A DNA stretch of 64,000 nucleotides from Jeongeupia chitinilytica (lineage in GTDB: Bacteria > Pseudomonadota > Gammaproteobacteria > Burkholderiales > Chitinibacteraceae), in NCBI RefSeq assembly GCF_014652315.1, contig NZ_BMYO01000007.1, positions 227,471 through 291,470 on the forward strand, in the 5' to 3' direction. Each line of letters begins with the position of its first letter. The first letter of the stretch is position 1. Below the pieces are notes generated by a model that saw only the letters and a list, made by a program, of their open reading frames with translations, had not been told where the DNA came from and did not search any database. Shown in pieces: positions 1-7,481 of the stretch. Both the position numbers and the translations under genes were made by a program.

Positions 1-246
1 TAGATCGCCTTGGCTTGTGTCGAACCTGAACGAGACCAGTCGCGCGTCTTGGAGTACGGCCGGATCGATAACGTAGGGTTGTTTCAGCGCCTCGGCATAA
101 ACTAACTGAATAACCTGCGAGATGCTCGTCGATTGGAAGTCGAACTTTGCCGATGTAGAAACTTCTCTGTTTTGGGAGGAGGGTACTTTGGCATGTGCAA
201 CGTAGGTGAAAAGCACGGTGATCAGCACAATGAGCAACTTCTTCAT
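1..246 (-). CDS. Phage-encoded secretin (pIV/GspD-like), N-terminal part only
   Basis: The first 82 codons are present and the rest lies left of the window. It begins with MKKLLIVLITVLFTYVAHA, a clear Sec signal peptide. A segment follows (about residues 34-82) with the pattern of a secretin N0 domain: an FDFQSTSISQVIQLVYAEA helix, then PYVIDPAVLQDARLVSF. The start ATG overlaps the zot stop by 4 bp (ATGA), so translation is probably coupled. A phage-encoded outer-membrane secretin would let virions leave without a host secretin. That it is a secretin is inferred from the N0-like segment and its position after zot. Confidence 0.75.
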   Translation of the reverse strand, partial: MKKLLIVLITVLFTYVAHAKVPSSQNREVSTSAKFDFQSTSISQVIQLVYAEALKQPYVIDPAVLQDARLVSFRFDTSQGDL

Positions 247-1316
247 TTTCGGAGGTCCATCGGTGATGAAGGGGGAAGGTTTGCGGTCCAGCTCGTGATC
301 TTTTGTCCGTCGATCATTCCTACCATCGCGAGGCGGTCATTCGAAAAGACGGAGGGGGACTCAAGACGGAGACGGCCGGACGCGTTCGCAAGAACGACCC
401 AAGCGACTCTGTTGATTTCAATGCGGCCGGTGATGCGCCAGTTTTCGGAGTAGTTGGGGCGATCGAGCGACAAGGACGATGCTGGTGAGGGGGCCGGCAC
501 CGCTTGGGGTGTTGATGCTGCTGCCATCGTGGATTGTGTCGAGGTGGCAGCGGCCGGTTGTCGGTGAAAAAAGCGCCATGTATTCCATGCGCCGATAGCC
601 ATCAGGCACAGCGATCCAGCCGCGATCATCCAGAACTTCTTGTTGGCGAGAACATTCGAGCGCTTGTCGATGGCCTGTTCGTTGCCGCCGCCGCCGGCGT
701 AGCTTTTGTAGAGCGGGAAAATCGCCGGGTCATAGCGCTTGTTGTAGACGTCGATTTGCGTTTTTCGGTTCTGCTTCCAGCCGTCATAGACCTGTACCCG
801 GTAGCTTTGGGTCAGGCCGAGCGATTTCAGCTTGGTCATGTGGAACGAGAATTCGACGACGTTCTTCACCGTGCGGGTCAGGCCGCTGATGTCTTGGGTC
901 ATCAACGCGACGTCACAGGCCACACCGGTCTGCGGATGCACGTAGTGGCGATGCATCCGGAAAAACTGCATGTGCTCGTGCGTCAGCCGGCCGCAGTCCG
1001 TACCCCAGAAACGCCATGCTTCATCAACGGCGACCAGATCGCCTGCCTGTACAACCGATTCAAGATGCGGCTTCTCTTCATCGGGAAAAAACTGCGGCTG
1101 CGCGATGCGTGCATTGGCGACGTGGACGACTTTTCCAAGCTTGCTGACATCGGCGTCACGCGTCTTGGCCAAGTAGCCATAGATCAGTTCTTCGTTGATG
1201 CCGTCGACGTTGGTGACCACATTGCGCCCGGCCATGATCGCTTCGAGGACGACCGAGCGCATGCACTCGTAGCTTTTCCCGCTGCCCTGCAGGCCGCTGT
1301 ACACGTTGATGGCCAT
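243..1316 (-). CDS. zot: Zot-like assembly ATPase (pI of filamentous phage)
   Basis: A 357-residue protein with a Walker A motif GLQGSGKS at residues 8-15 and a Walker B-like LVAVDEAW around 94-101. A single membrane segment lies at about 229-248, followed by a Pro/Ala/Ser-rich stretch and a C-terminal periplasmic domain. This is the layout of the Zonular occludens toxin (Zot) / pI family, the inner-membrane motor that extrudes filamentous phage during assembly. Its start overlaps the upstream stop (TGATG) and its stop overlaps the secretin start (ATGA), so the three genes are probably translationally coupled. Confidence 0.93.
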   Translation of the reverse strand: MAINVYSGLQGSGKSYECMRSVVLEAIMAGRNVVTNVDGINEELIYGYLAKTRDADVSKLGKVVHVANARIAQPQFFPDEEKPHLESVVQAGDLVAVDEAWRFWGTDCGRLTHEHMQFFRMHRHYVHPQTGVACDVALMTQDISGLTRTVKNVVEFSFHMTKLKSLGLTQSYRVQVYDGWKQNRKTQIDVYNKRYDPAIFPLYKSYAGGGGNEQAIDKRSNVLANKKFWMIAAGSLCLMAIGAWNTWRFFHRQPAAATSTQSTMAAASTPQAVPAPSPASSLSLDRPNYSENWRITGRIEINRVAWVVLANASGRLRLESPSVFSNDRLAMVGMIDGQKITSWTANLPPSSPMDLRK

Positions 1317-1615
1317 CAGCCGATTACCGGGATACGGCGAATGATGAACCGCAACGCGAACGCGCTCACGACTGCGGGGAAGCCGAGCGAGAAGCCGAAC
1401 AGGTCAAGGAAGTACCAGACTGATGAAGGCAAGGCCGCGAGTCCGGAGGAGACCGTGCCGCCGCTTGGCAATTGAGCAGCAATCACCAGAACAAACTCGT
1501 GCACGATGAAGAACAGCGCGAAGAACGTTACGAACTTGACGATGATTGATCGGACAAGGAATCCGAGCGCAACATTGAGTACAGAAGAAAAGATCGCAAA
1601 CAGCGACGCCGGCAT
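1316..1615 (-). CDS. DUF2523-like small membrane protein (pVI-like minor coat)
   Basis: A 99-residue hydrophobic protein starting MPASLFAIFSSVLNVALGF, with about three membrane segments (near 7-20, 24-45 and 68-90). I chose the internal ATG because a GAGGT-type ribosome site sits just before it and the preceding gene stops 8 bp upstream; the longer frame would lie inside that gene. The position between the adsorption protein and Zot is where inoviruses carry the pVI-like cap protein (DUF2523 in many proteobacterial inoviruses). Assignment is by size, hydrophobicity and position. Confidence 0.72.
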   Translation of the reverse strand: MPASLFAIFSSVLNVALGFLVRSIIVKFVTFFALFFIVHEFVLVIAAQLPSGGTVSSGLAALPSSVWYFLDLFGFSLGFPAVVSAFALRFIIRRIPVIG

Positions 1616-1623
1616 GGCCCACC

Positions 1624-3126
1624 TCAAGCAGAAAGTACGATGAACAGTGCAATGACCAGCCAGGTAACCGTCATGATCGAAAAGATCACGGCACGATTCT
1701 GTTCGGCCAGATCGCATTGGCTGTTCATCTGAATCGACTTACCGAACACATCGAAGGTCGGTCTAGGGCACTCTCCGGAGTGGCCCGGCATCGAGAAATT
1801 CCGCAGGTCGGGAAACAGATCGAGCAATGGCTTGAGGATGTCCGACGCTGACGGGATGGCTTCTAGCGCCGGTTGACCTATGCCTGGGTCGGGGCCCAAG
1901 TTCACTTGCGTGTTGTTCGACGGGTTCGGAACAGGGCTCGGATTCGGATTGGGGACAGGGCTTGGATTGGTTGGGGTAACCGGGATCGGATCAGGGGAAA
2001 TCGGCACCGTGGGGTAGCTCGGTGCGCTGGGCGTCGTGTTCACCAGATCGTTCCACTTCGGGGTGATGTCGGGGTTTTGGCTCCGAATCGAGGAGATGTC
2101 GTTTGCTGTTATGGGATTCGTCGCCGAATACGGCAAACCGTTGTAGCCGGGGTTGCTCGCCGCAATCTGCCAGAGTCGGTTGGCGATCTGAGCAAGCAAT
2201 GCATCTGGCAGGGGCTGGTTCAACATGTCCGGGGTGATCGCACCGGCAATGTCGTTCAGCGTGCCCGTTCTAGTGGTGGGCGAAGGCACGTAGGAAGAGT
2301 TTGTTGTGGGATAGACATCAATCACTTCACCCGAGACGGTTGAACCGGGAAGCGGGTCCCATGTCACGGTGATGCGATACGAACACGGTTCGGCAAGGCA
2401 AGGAGAAACAGGGTTTGGAGCGATCGCGTAATTCAGATTGATGACGGCGCTGCTCTGAAAGTGGGCTTCGGCCGCAGCCCGTTGGGTGACGCAGTCCAGC
2501 GCACTAACGCAACCGATCACAGTTCCCGAATTCGGATACCCCTGCGTGTAGTAGGGCAGACTGTTCGGAAGTTGTGCGTTCATTCCGCAAGTCGTCGTGA
2601 TCGCGGGGTTACATAGCGGGCTTGTGTAGCTTGACCATGAGCCGTTGCCGATCGGCTGGGGGGGCGGAGTTGAGGTTGTGGGGGTGAGTGTCAACGACTT
2701 GGGTGACGGCGAGCCGTTAGGTAGCGTTGAAACGTCGCTGTTCTGGGTCAACTGATAGGCTCCCCAAGCGATCGCTCCTACTGCTGCAATAGCACCCACG
2801 CCGAGTGCAGTCGAGAGCCAGACTGGTGCGCCTGCGACTGCGGCGACGGTCGTCACGGCGGCACTCGCCCACGTTGCATCATTTGCGGCCTGGCCGACCA
2901 AAGTCATCGTTCGTGCGAAAGCTGCGTCATTCGCGGCGTAGATCACTCCACGCTCGGACAGGTTCATCACGATAGCCTTGCCCACCACGCGGTTGATCAC
3001 TCCTTCGAATACAGGAGCCAATGCAAGCACCGGATTTGCATAAGCTTGTTGCTGAGCGAAGAGCACTGAAACCAACGCCCAAACGATCACGCACTGTCGC
3101 CATGGCTTCACTTTATTTATGCTCAT
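1624..3126 (-). CDS. TspB/pIII-like phage adsorption protein
   Basis: About 500 residues. A signal peptide (about 1-30, ending QQQAYA) precedes a hydrophobic Ala/Gly-rich N-terminal part. The middle is low complexity, rich in Pro, Thr and Asn (repeats such as PNPNPSPVPNP). A conserved-looking C-terminal part has four cysteines and ends in a membrane anchor (MTVTWLVIALFIVLSA). This is the architecture of TspB of neisserial prophages and of pIII-type receptor-binding proteins. The start at 3126 overlaps the end of the upstream gene by 14 bp; an in-frame ATG at 3159 has no better ribosome site. Host-receptor binding is inferred. Confidence 0.82.
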   Translation of the reverse strand: MSINKVKPWRQCVIVWALVSVLFAQQQAYANPVLALAPVFEGVINRVVGKAIVMNLSERGVIYAANDAAFARTMTLVGQAANDATWASAAVTTVAAVAGAPVWLSTALGVGAIAAVGAIAWGAYQLTQNSDVSTLPNGSPSPKSLTLTPTTSTPPPQPIGNGSWSSYTSPLCNPAITTTCGMNAQLPNSLPYYTQGYPNSGTVIGCVSALDCVTQRAAAEAHFQSSAVINLNYAIAPNPVSPCLAEPCSYRITVTWDPLPGSTVSGEVIDVYPTTNSSYVPSPTTRTGTLNDIAGAITPDMLNQPLPDALLAQIANRLWQIAASNPGYNGLPYSATNPITANDISSIRSQNPDITPKWNDLVNTTPSAPSYPTVPISPDPIPVTPTNPSPVPNPNPSPVPNPSNNTQVNLGPDPGIGQPALEAIPSASDILKPLLDLFPDLRNFSMPGHSGECPRPTFDVFGKSIQMNSQCDLAEQNRAVIFSIMTVTWLVIALFIVLSA

Positions 3127-3382
3127 CCCAATACAACCAAATCGAATCAGCCAATACAAGGATCGGTGAGATTAGTAAAACCACCACTGCCATCAAGAAA
3201 AATCCAATGCAACGCACGATGCAGGTCGCGTAAAAGCAAAGGAACAATAGGGCTTTGAACAGTTTTTCCCGGTACGGTTTGTTTTCGTCGTGATACTCAA
3301 TGGGGAATTCAAGCATTCCAATGATCATGACGGTGAAGTACGCCAATAGGCCGATCAAGAGACACATGAATACAGTCGTCAT
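3113..3382 (-). CDS. Small inovirus membrane protein, unknown function
   Basis: An 89-residue, very hydrophobic protein starting MTTVFMCLLIGLLAYF, with membrane segments at about 5-25 and 42-72 (possibly two within the second stretch) and a charged tail ending WDEHK. The internal start is preferred because GAGGGG lies 8-9 bases upstream. It sits between the coat genes and the adsorption protein, where filamentous phages carry minor structural or assembly proteins. I do not recognise a family. Confidence 0.65.
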   Translation of the reverse strand: MTTVFMCLLIGLLAYFTVMIIGMLEFPIEYHDENKPYREKLFKALLFLCFYATCIVRCIGFFLMAVVVLLISPILVLADSIWLYWDEHK

Positions 3383-3387
3383 GATGA

Positions 3388-3474
3388 TTAACCCCTCAAG
3401 CCTTGCACCACTGCCCAGCCGGACACGATGCCCCAAGCGAAAATGAACAAATACCAAAGTTCGTTGACTGTCAT
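3388..3474 (-). CDS. 28-residue membrane peptide, candidate pVII/pIX minor coat protein
   Basis: A very short frame, ATG to TAA, encoding 28 residues. It has a polar N-terminus (MTVNELW), one hydrophobic helix (YLFIFAWGIVSGWAVV) and a basic tail (QGLRG). Size and layout match the roughly 30-residue pVII and pIX tip proteins of filamentous phages. The gene lies exactly where those are expected, between the major coat terminator and the pIII-like gene. The stop lies 5 bases before the next start (3382). Only a weak GAG-type ribosome site is visible. Confidence 0.55.
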   Translation of the reverse strand: MTVNELWYLFIFAWGIVSGWAVVQGLRG

Positions 3475-3486
3475 TTCATTGCTCGA

Positions 3487-3516
3487 AAACCGGAGAAGCC
3501 ATGGCCTCTCCGGTTT
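3487..3516 (-). terminator. Terminator after the major coat gene
   Basis: A 14-base inverted repeat (3487-3500 with 3503-3516, one G-U pair) is followed on the minus strand by a short U run. It separates the highly expressed coat gene from the minor coat and adsorption genes, as the central terminator does in Ff phages. Confidence 0.8.
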
Positions 3517-3531
3517 GTTCAGCTTGGCGAC

Positions 3532-3744
3532 TTAGGCACCGCGAATCATGCCGAGCACGATCTTGCTGCCACGGATTGCGACGTAGACGCTTGCCAGCAA
3601 ACCGGCGATCGCGAGCAGTGCCGTGATCACGGTGCTGAAGTCGATGTTGGAGGTCAGCGGGGTCAGGTCGGGCCCGGTACCGGCGGCGAAGACCGGTGCG
3701 GTAGCGACGAGGGAAACGGCGAGTGCGGCGACTTTCTTGAACAT
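3532..3744 (-). CDS. Major coat protein (pVIII)
   Basis: A 70-residue precursor. The signal peptide MFKKVAALAVSLVATAPVFA is cleaved before AGTG. The mature protein of about 50 residues has an acidic amphipathic start (DLTPLTSNIDFS), one membrane helix (VITALLAIAGLLASVYVAI) and a basic tail (RGSKIVLGMIRGA). That is the exact plan of pVIII of filamentous phages. The start is set by a strong AAGGAG site 8 bases upstream. A terminator follows immediately, consistent with the most abundant virion protein. Confidence 0.92.
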   Translation of the reverse strand: MFKKVAALAVSLVATAPVFAAGTGPDLTPLTSNIDFSTVITALLAIAGLLASVYVAIRGSKIVLGMIRGA

Positions 3745-3790
3745 TGAAGAACTCCTTTTTAAAAACCGGGAAATGCCCGGTACATATTGC

Positions 3791-4054
3791 TCAGCCCCGG
3801 CGAATAAAGCCGAGGACCAGACCAATTCCATGGGTGGCTAGGTAGAGCCCGACGACCGTGCAGAATGCGAGGGACCACACGCCTGCTGCGTAGCCGTAAT
3901 CGAAGTCAGCCGTCGCAGCTTCGAAAGCTGCTTTCTGGCTTGGATCGAGCAAATAGACTTGTTGGACCGTGACAGCCTGTCCGGCTGGGCACGGTGCTTG
4001 CGCGAATGCCGAGGGAGCACAAACGAGCACGGTCTGCACGGAGCCGCTAGGCAT
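3791..4054 (-). CDS. Second coat-like protein with signal peptide and one membrane helix
   Basis: 87 residues. A short N-terminal hydrophobic leader ends AFAQA, then comes a polar segment with one cysteine and an acidic helix. A membrane helix and tail (GLYLATHGIGLVLGFIRRG) match the tail of the major coat protein downstream at 8 of 19 positions (Y, A, G, V, L, G, I, R). A GGAG ribosome site precedes the start, which overlaps the replication gene by 8 bp. It may be a paralogous coat subunit or an assembly accessory; function is inferred only from the shared tail and location. Confidence 0.6.
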   Translation of the reverse strand: MPSGSVQTVLVCAPSAFAQAPCPAGQAVTVQQVYLLDPSQKAAFEAATADFDYGYAAGVWSLAFCTVVGLYLATHGIGLVLGFIRRG

Positions 4055-5891
4055 AGGCGACTCCAGTCGGTGTGCGACAAGCTGAATGCGATATGTGTTG
4101 AGTGCTTAGGTTTGGCGGGGCCGTGCTGACTGATTGAGATGGCGGCGACAGATCAAAAGCTGAATCAAAAAAGGACGGTCGCTGCATGTGCGCCGTTCCG
4201 GCGCACTGGGCCGGCGTACAGTAATTGACACGAGTCCAAGGCTCGCTGCGCTCGCGAGATGGCGAAAACTCGATGACCCACTCATGAATGCGCGACTTCA
4301 CGTAGTCACCCTGTAGTCGGTCTACGACGCCAGTGATGCGTTGGCCTGTGAGTTCGCCATAACGGTTGGGTAGATCGGTAGCGCGATGCACGCCTAACGG
4401 CAAGTCGGTCAGCTTTAACCCTGTACCGCCTATGACCCGGATGTACTCGGCCCAGTCGCCAATATCTGCAGCTGCGGCTGCGCGCGCTATCAGTTCCGAC
4501 TCCAGCAACTCTTGGTTAGCAGCAATGCGGCGTAGCTCGCGCCAAAGTGTGACGGGCGCAACGCCGATCTGCTGGAACTGGCGAATACCCCAGACGCTCG
4601 CCCAAGCCCGTACCCGTTCTGCTGCCGTGATGGCATCGAAGCCGTCGAAGGTGCTGCCGATGGACTGGCCGTCATTGCGGACGCCATCGATGTTCTTGGC
4701 TACATACTTCGCGACGTAGCCGGCAGCGCTGCCGCGGCTCCAGTCGATACGAACGCACTTGAAGCGGGGGCTGATACCTGCGCGCAACTCGTCGCTGTCT
4801 TCACGAGTGAAGTGATCTGCAAAGATATCGAGCAAGGTGTCGGCATGGCCTGGCTCTACGAACAGCAGCAAGTGCCAATGCGGGCAGCCGTCGTGGTGCG
4901 GCTCAGCAATCCGGAATCCGTAGGGTTGGATGCCGCGACGGTGCAGAGCTGCCCGAACACGGGCGTAGACGGAGGACAAGTAGCGCTGCGCGTCGCGGGG
5001 CGAAGCACCGCAGAACTTGGGGTTGCTCACGACATCGCGCTCACCTACTTTGCGGCACGAGTGGAAGCGGCTGGGGCACGTTACTGTCAGGAATAGCGGT
5101 TCGTGGCCGAGGTCGCGAGCAATACGTTCTTGACCAGCGATTCGTGTCATTAGCTCGGCACGGCTTACCTGCGGGTTGGATACGCTGGCGTCGGCCGCCT
5201 TTTGCAGTGTGACGCACTCACCAAGCTCGTTGATTGCAGTGAGGGCTTCGAGTAGTTCACGATTGCGGCGGCGCTGCGCCCGGCAGCGGGCCACGGTCTC
5301 GTTGCTCGCGTAGGCGCCTTGTTTGATGTTCACAAGGCCGAGGTGGATGGCTTCCGCCTCTACCTTGCGCCTTGCTTTGCAGCGAAATACGCGACGCCAG
5401 AAAGAAGGGTAGGTGCACCGCAGCAGGATGGATTCAACGGTGACACCGCGCTTGCCGATTCGTGGCAAGCAATATGCATCGGACGGGAGTTCTTCGGTGT
5501 CGTTTGCGTAAACGCCAAAGGTATTGAGAAGAGGCTCTAGTCGGGTAAGACGCTTCGATGGCGTTGTGGATGGTGGATACAGGCTAAGGAAATGCTGTAT
5601 TTGCTTGGCGGTTTCCTTGGCTTGGGTACAAAGCTCATCGTCACTTGCGGCAAGATTGAGCTTGCCTGCCGTTGTCTTTATCCGGTCTCGATAGGTCCGC
5701 ACTAGTGCATTGGCTGCACGGCGTGCGTCGCCATCGCGCGGCGTTGTCGGATCAAAGAAAACTTGGTTGTACTTCCGGCGAATGGCGGTCGCAAATTGCT
5801 CAGGCACTCTTGCTAGGCAGCGATCTACGAAGGATCGATCTTCGCGGTAGTAACGCTTCCGCCATTGCACGGAGGTACGGAGTTGCATCAT
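4047..5891 (-). CDS. Rolling-circle replication initiator (GPA-like HUH endonuclease)
   Basis: A 614-residue protein with the HUH endonuclease signature: metal-binding CPHWHLLL (H338, H340) and the tandem catalytic tyrosines in YVAKYVAKN (Y392 and Y396). The upstream motif PLFLTVTCPSRFH (about 265-277) matches motif 1 (FxTVT) of these enzymes. The two-tyrosine arrangement and length resemble the phage P2/phiX174 gene A protein family more than small Ff pII proteins. It nicks the phage origin and primes rolling-circle synthesis. The start (ATGATG) overlaps the preceding stop by one base. Confidence 0.9.
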   Translation of the reverse strand: MMQLRTSVQWRKRYYREDRSFVDRCLARVPEQFATAIRRKYNQVFFDPTTPRDGDARRAANALVRTYRDRIKTTAGKLNLAASDDELCTQAKETAKQIQHFLSLYPPSTTPSKRLTRLEPLLNTFGVYANDTEELPSDAYCLPRIGKRGVTVESILLRCTYPSFWRRVFRCKARRKVEAEAIHLGLVNIKQGAYASNETVARCRAQRRRNRELLEALTAINELGECVTLQKAADASVSNPQVSRAELMTRIAGQERIARDLGHEPLFLTVTCPSRFHSCRKVGERDVVSNPKFCGASPRDAQRYLSSVYARVRAALHRRGIQPYGFRIAEPHHDGCPHWHLLLFVEPGHADTLLDIFADHFTREDSDELRAGISPRFKCVRIDWSRGSAAGYVAKYVAKNIDGVRNDGQSIGSTFDGFDAITAAERVRAWASVWGIRQFQQIGVAPVTLWRELRRIAANQELLESELIARAAAAADIGDWAEYIRVIGGTGLKLTDLPLGVHRATDLPNRYGELTGQRITGVVDRLQGDYVKSRIHEWVIEFSPSRERSEPWTRVNYCTPAQCAGTAHMQRPSFFDSAFDLSPPSQSVSTAPPNLSTQHISHSACRTPTGVAYA

Positions 5892-6139
5892 CAGTGACGT
5901 TTCCCGAAGGGGACGAGCGGATCGGGAAGGCCAAGTACTTTGGCAACGATTTTGAAATCGCGTTGCTCCTGCTCATCCATGTCGAGCACATCGGGAGCGA
6001 GGAAACCCACGAAGGTCGAAACGAACGCGCGGTCGGCGAGCAGGCGCGATGAGGCGTGCTGAGCGCTGGAAAACTCGACGTAGGCCGAAGCGGCTACGTC
6101 GAGTGCTTCCATCAGCCGTGGGACGGCAATCGCGCTCAT
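5891..6139 (-). CDS. Small phage protein, unknown function
   Basis: 82 residues, mostly helical and without a membrane segment: an Ala-rich N-terminal half (LMEALDVAASAYVEFSSAQHAS) and an acidic patch (DVLDMDEQEQRDF). It lies between the ssDNA-binding protein and the replication initiator and is coupled to the latter (TGATG), so a role in replication control is possible. I do not recognise a family. Confidence 0.6.
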   Translation of the reverse strand: MSAIAVPRLMEALDVAASAYVEFSSAQHASSRLLADRAFVSTFVGFLAPDVLDMDEQEQRDFKIVAKVLGLPDPLVPFGKRH

Positions 6140-6141
6140 GT

Positions 6142-6456
6142 TCAGTCCTCAAGCGCCGAATAGACGTTGAGCACAGGGCGACGCTGGTGCCGCTCGCCAG
6201 TCTCCTTGTCTGTGAACTGAAAGGGCTTGCCGCGATATCCGCCACAAAGGACGCGCGTTTCGATGGTTTCACCGACTTGGCCGAGGCGCTTCCGACTGCG
6301 GACCTCCACGCTTTGCGGGCTGGTGTACTCGTCAGGCGCAGGCAGAGTGATTTCCGTGTAGACGTATTCGTCCGCTTTGCGGACAGCGTTCACGCGACCT
6401 GCGAGCAGTGCTTGGTTGGGTTTGAGGGCAGTATTTTTCGATTCTTGAGGGGTCAT
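6142..6456 (-). CDS. ssDNA-binding protein (pV-like)
   Basis: 104 residues with a beta-rich middle (NAVRKADEYVYTEITLPAPDEY, ETIETRVLCGGYRGKPFQF) and basic/aromatic residues, typical of inoviral gene V type OB-fold helix-destabilising proteins that coat the ssDNA genome. The ATG at 6456 is preferred over an in-frame GTG three codons upstream because AAAGGTG lies at the right distance. It ends 2 bases before the next gene. Function is inferred from size, composition and position. Confidence 0.68.
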   Translation of the reverse strand: MTPQESKNTALKPNQALLAGRVNAVRKADEYVYTEITLPAPDEYTSPQSVEVRSRKRLGQVGETIETRVLCGGYRGKPFQFTDKETGERHQRRPVLNVYSALED

Positions 6457-6502
6457 TGCAGTCACCTTTGGGGTACGTGGGAAACGAGCATCGAGAAGCC
6501 AT

Positions 6503-6565
6503 GCTCAGCCAAGCGTGCTGTACGTCCTCGCTCGCGCTGCGGGCGGTCAGCACGCTTGGCTGAGC
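6503..6565. repeat. Perfect 18-bp inverted repeat, 27-base loop
   Basis: GCTCAGCCAAGCGTGCTG at 6503-6520 is exactly repeated in inverse orientation at 6548-6565. It lies in the 137-base gap between the excisionase-like gene and the ssDNA-binding gene. On ssDNA or RNA it would form a long perfect hairpin. It could be the packaging signal, part of an origin, or an mRNA control structure; no T run follows the arms. Confidence 0.8.
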
Positions 6566-6583
6566 AGCTGAAAGCTGCTTTTG
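6563..6583. repeat. Short hairpin AGCAGCT-GAA-AGCTGCT
   Basis: A 7-bp stem with a three-base loop, followed by TTTT on the plus strand. It shares its first bases with the right arm of the large inverted repeat. The minus strand, which carries the genes here, has the A run before the stem, so it is not a normal terminator for them. Confidence 0.5.
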
Positions 6584-6593
6584 CGCGATATGG

Positions 6594-6797
6594 TTATCGC
6601 CCCTGTAGCAGGGACTCCTGCTGAATCTGTGCGACGTTAATCAGGCTGTACTTGCCCTTGCGTACGGTGGGCCAGTAGCCCTTGTCGCACTGCGCCTCAA
6701 TGACCCCAAGCGGTAAACCTGTCAGCTCTGCCCAGCGTTCGCGGGTTACCAGGACTGAAGCTCCGAGTGGCTGTAGAAGAAGATGGCTCTGTTCCAT
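6594..6797 (-). CDS. Small excisionase/MerR-type DNA-binding regulator
   Basis: 67 residues with a winged-helix pattern: VTRERWAELTGLPLGVIEAQ (helix-turn-helix, about 17-36), then DKGYWPTVRKGKYSLINVAQI (wing). Small proteins like this at the head of inovirus early operons act as excisionases and/or lytic regulators. A GGAGGG ribosome site precedes the start. It is transcribed divergently from the repressor-like gene across an operator-rich gap. Confidence 0.68.
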   Translation of the reverse strand: MEQSHLLLQPLGASVLVTRERWAELTGLPLGVIEAQCDKGYWPTVRKGKYSLINVAQIQQESLLQGR

Positions 6798-6809
6798 GGA
6801 CCCTCCATA

Positions 6810-6920
6810 GGTCTAAATGGTAGTAATAAACTACCGTTAAGCAACGGTATGGGTCTTTCTTTGGGGTGTCAAGAAAAAAGAACCATATGGGAGTAAATTG
6901 TTTCCATTTGGTGTGGAGGG
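6810..6920. promoter_or_regulatory. Divergent control region with overlapping palindromes
   Basis: An AT-rich gap between divergent regulators. It holds GGTAGT-AATAA-ACTACC (6819-6835), which overlaps ACCGTT-AAGC-AACGGT (6833-6848), plus CCATATGG (6883-6890). These look like operators for the repressor-like protein and/or the small regulator, i.e. the lysogeny switch. Binding is inferred. Confidence 0.6.
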
Positions 6921-6926
6921 CGAGAA

Positions 6927-7481
6927 ATGCTTGATATCAGCGCACGCATGCAAGAGGTGCTCAGAAGTCAGACCCCAGAGCGGGGTCGGTTTCGCACGCT
7001 GGAAGAAAAGAGCGGGATCAAGGCGGGGAACTGGAAGTCTTTTTGGTACGGAAAGCAAAGAGCAAACTCGGAGATGATCGAGTGGGTATGTCAAACATGG
7101 CCGGAGTATGCGTTTTGGCTTGTCACCGGAATCGCCGATCCTTTGGCGGGCCATGTGATCCCGTTTTCGGATCGGTTTAGGGTGAACGCCGTAGCTAAAC
7201 CATGGTCGGCCAAGTACTTCCGAGCTCGAATTGCTCTCAAGCGGATGACGGTTGCTCAAGGTGGTGGTGATGAAGTCTCTGCGGACCGAACAGGTGGGGG
7301 TGTTCCTCAGGCCGTGATTGACGACGTTACGAAGAGTCGCGAGCTGCGGGTTGTAGAGATCAAGGCATTTATCGATGACCCGCGCGCTAACTGGGAGCAT
7401 CACGAAAGGTCGGGTGATACTGAGAGGGATGGAGGGGATGAGTGGGTCGCGGATCTACCTAACTTCATCCCAACAAAATGA
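6927..7481 (+). CDS. Prophage DNA-binding protein, likely lysogeny repressor
   Basis: 184 residues. The N-terminal part (about 8-70) looks like a helix-turn-helix domain: RFRTLEEKSGIKAGNWKSFW, then a helix with WPEYAFWLVTG, a pattern seen in small prophage Xre-like regulators. The C-terminal half is polar and of unknown fold. A GGAGGG site sets the start. It is divergent from the excisionase-like gene and overlaps the integrase by 4 bp (ATGA), the usual arrangement for immunity and integration genes. Confidence 0.6.
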   Translation: MLDISARMQEVLRSQTPERGRFRTLEEKSGIKAGNWKSFWYGKQRANSEMIEWVCQTWPEYAFWLVTGIADPLAGHVIPFSDRFRVNAVAKPWSAKYFRARIALKRMTVAQGGGDEVSADRTGGGVPQAVIDDVTKSRELRVVEIKAFIDDPRANWEHHERSGDTERDGGDEWVADLPNFIPTK

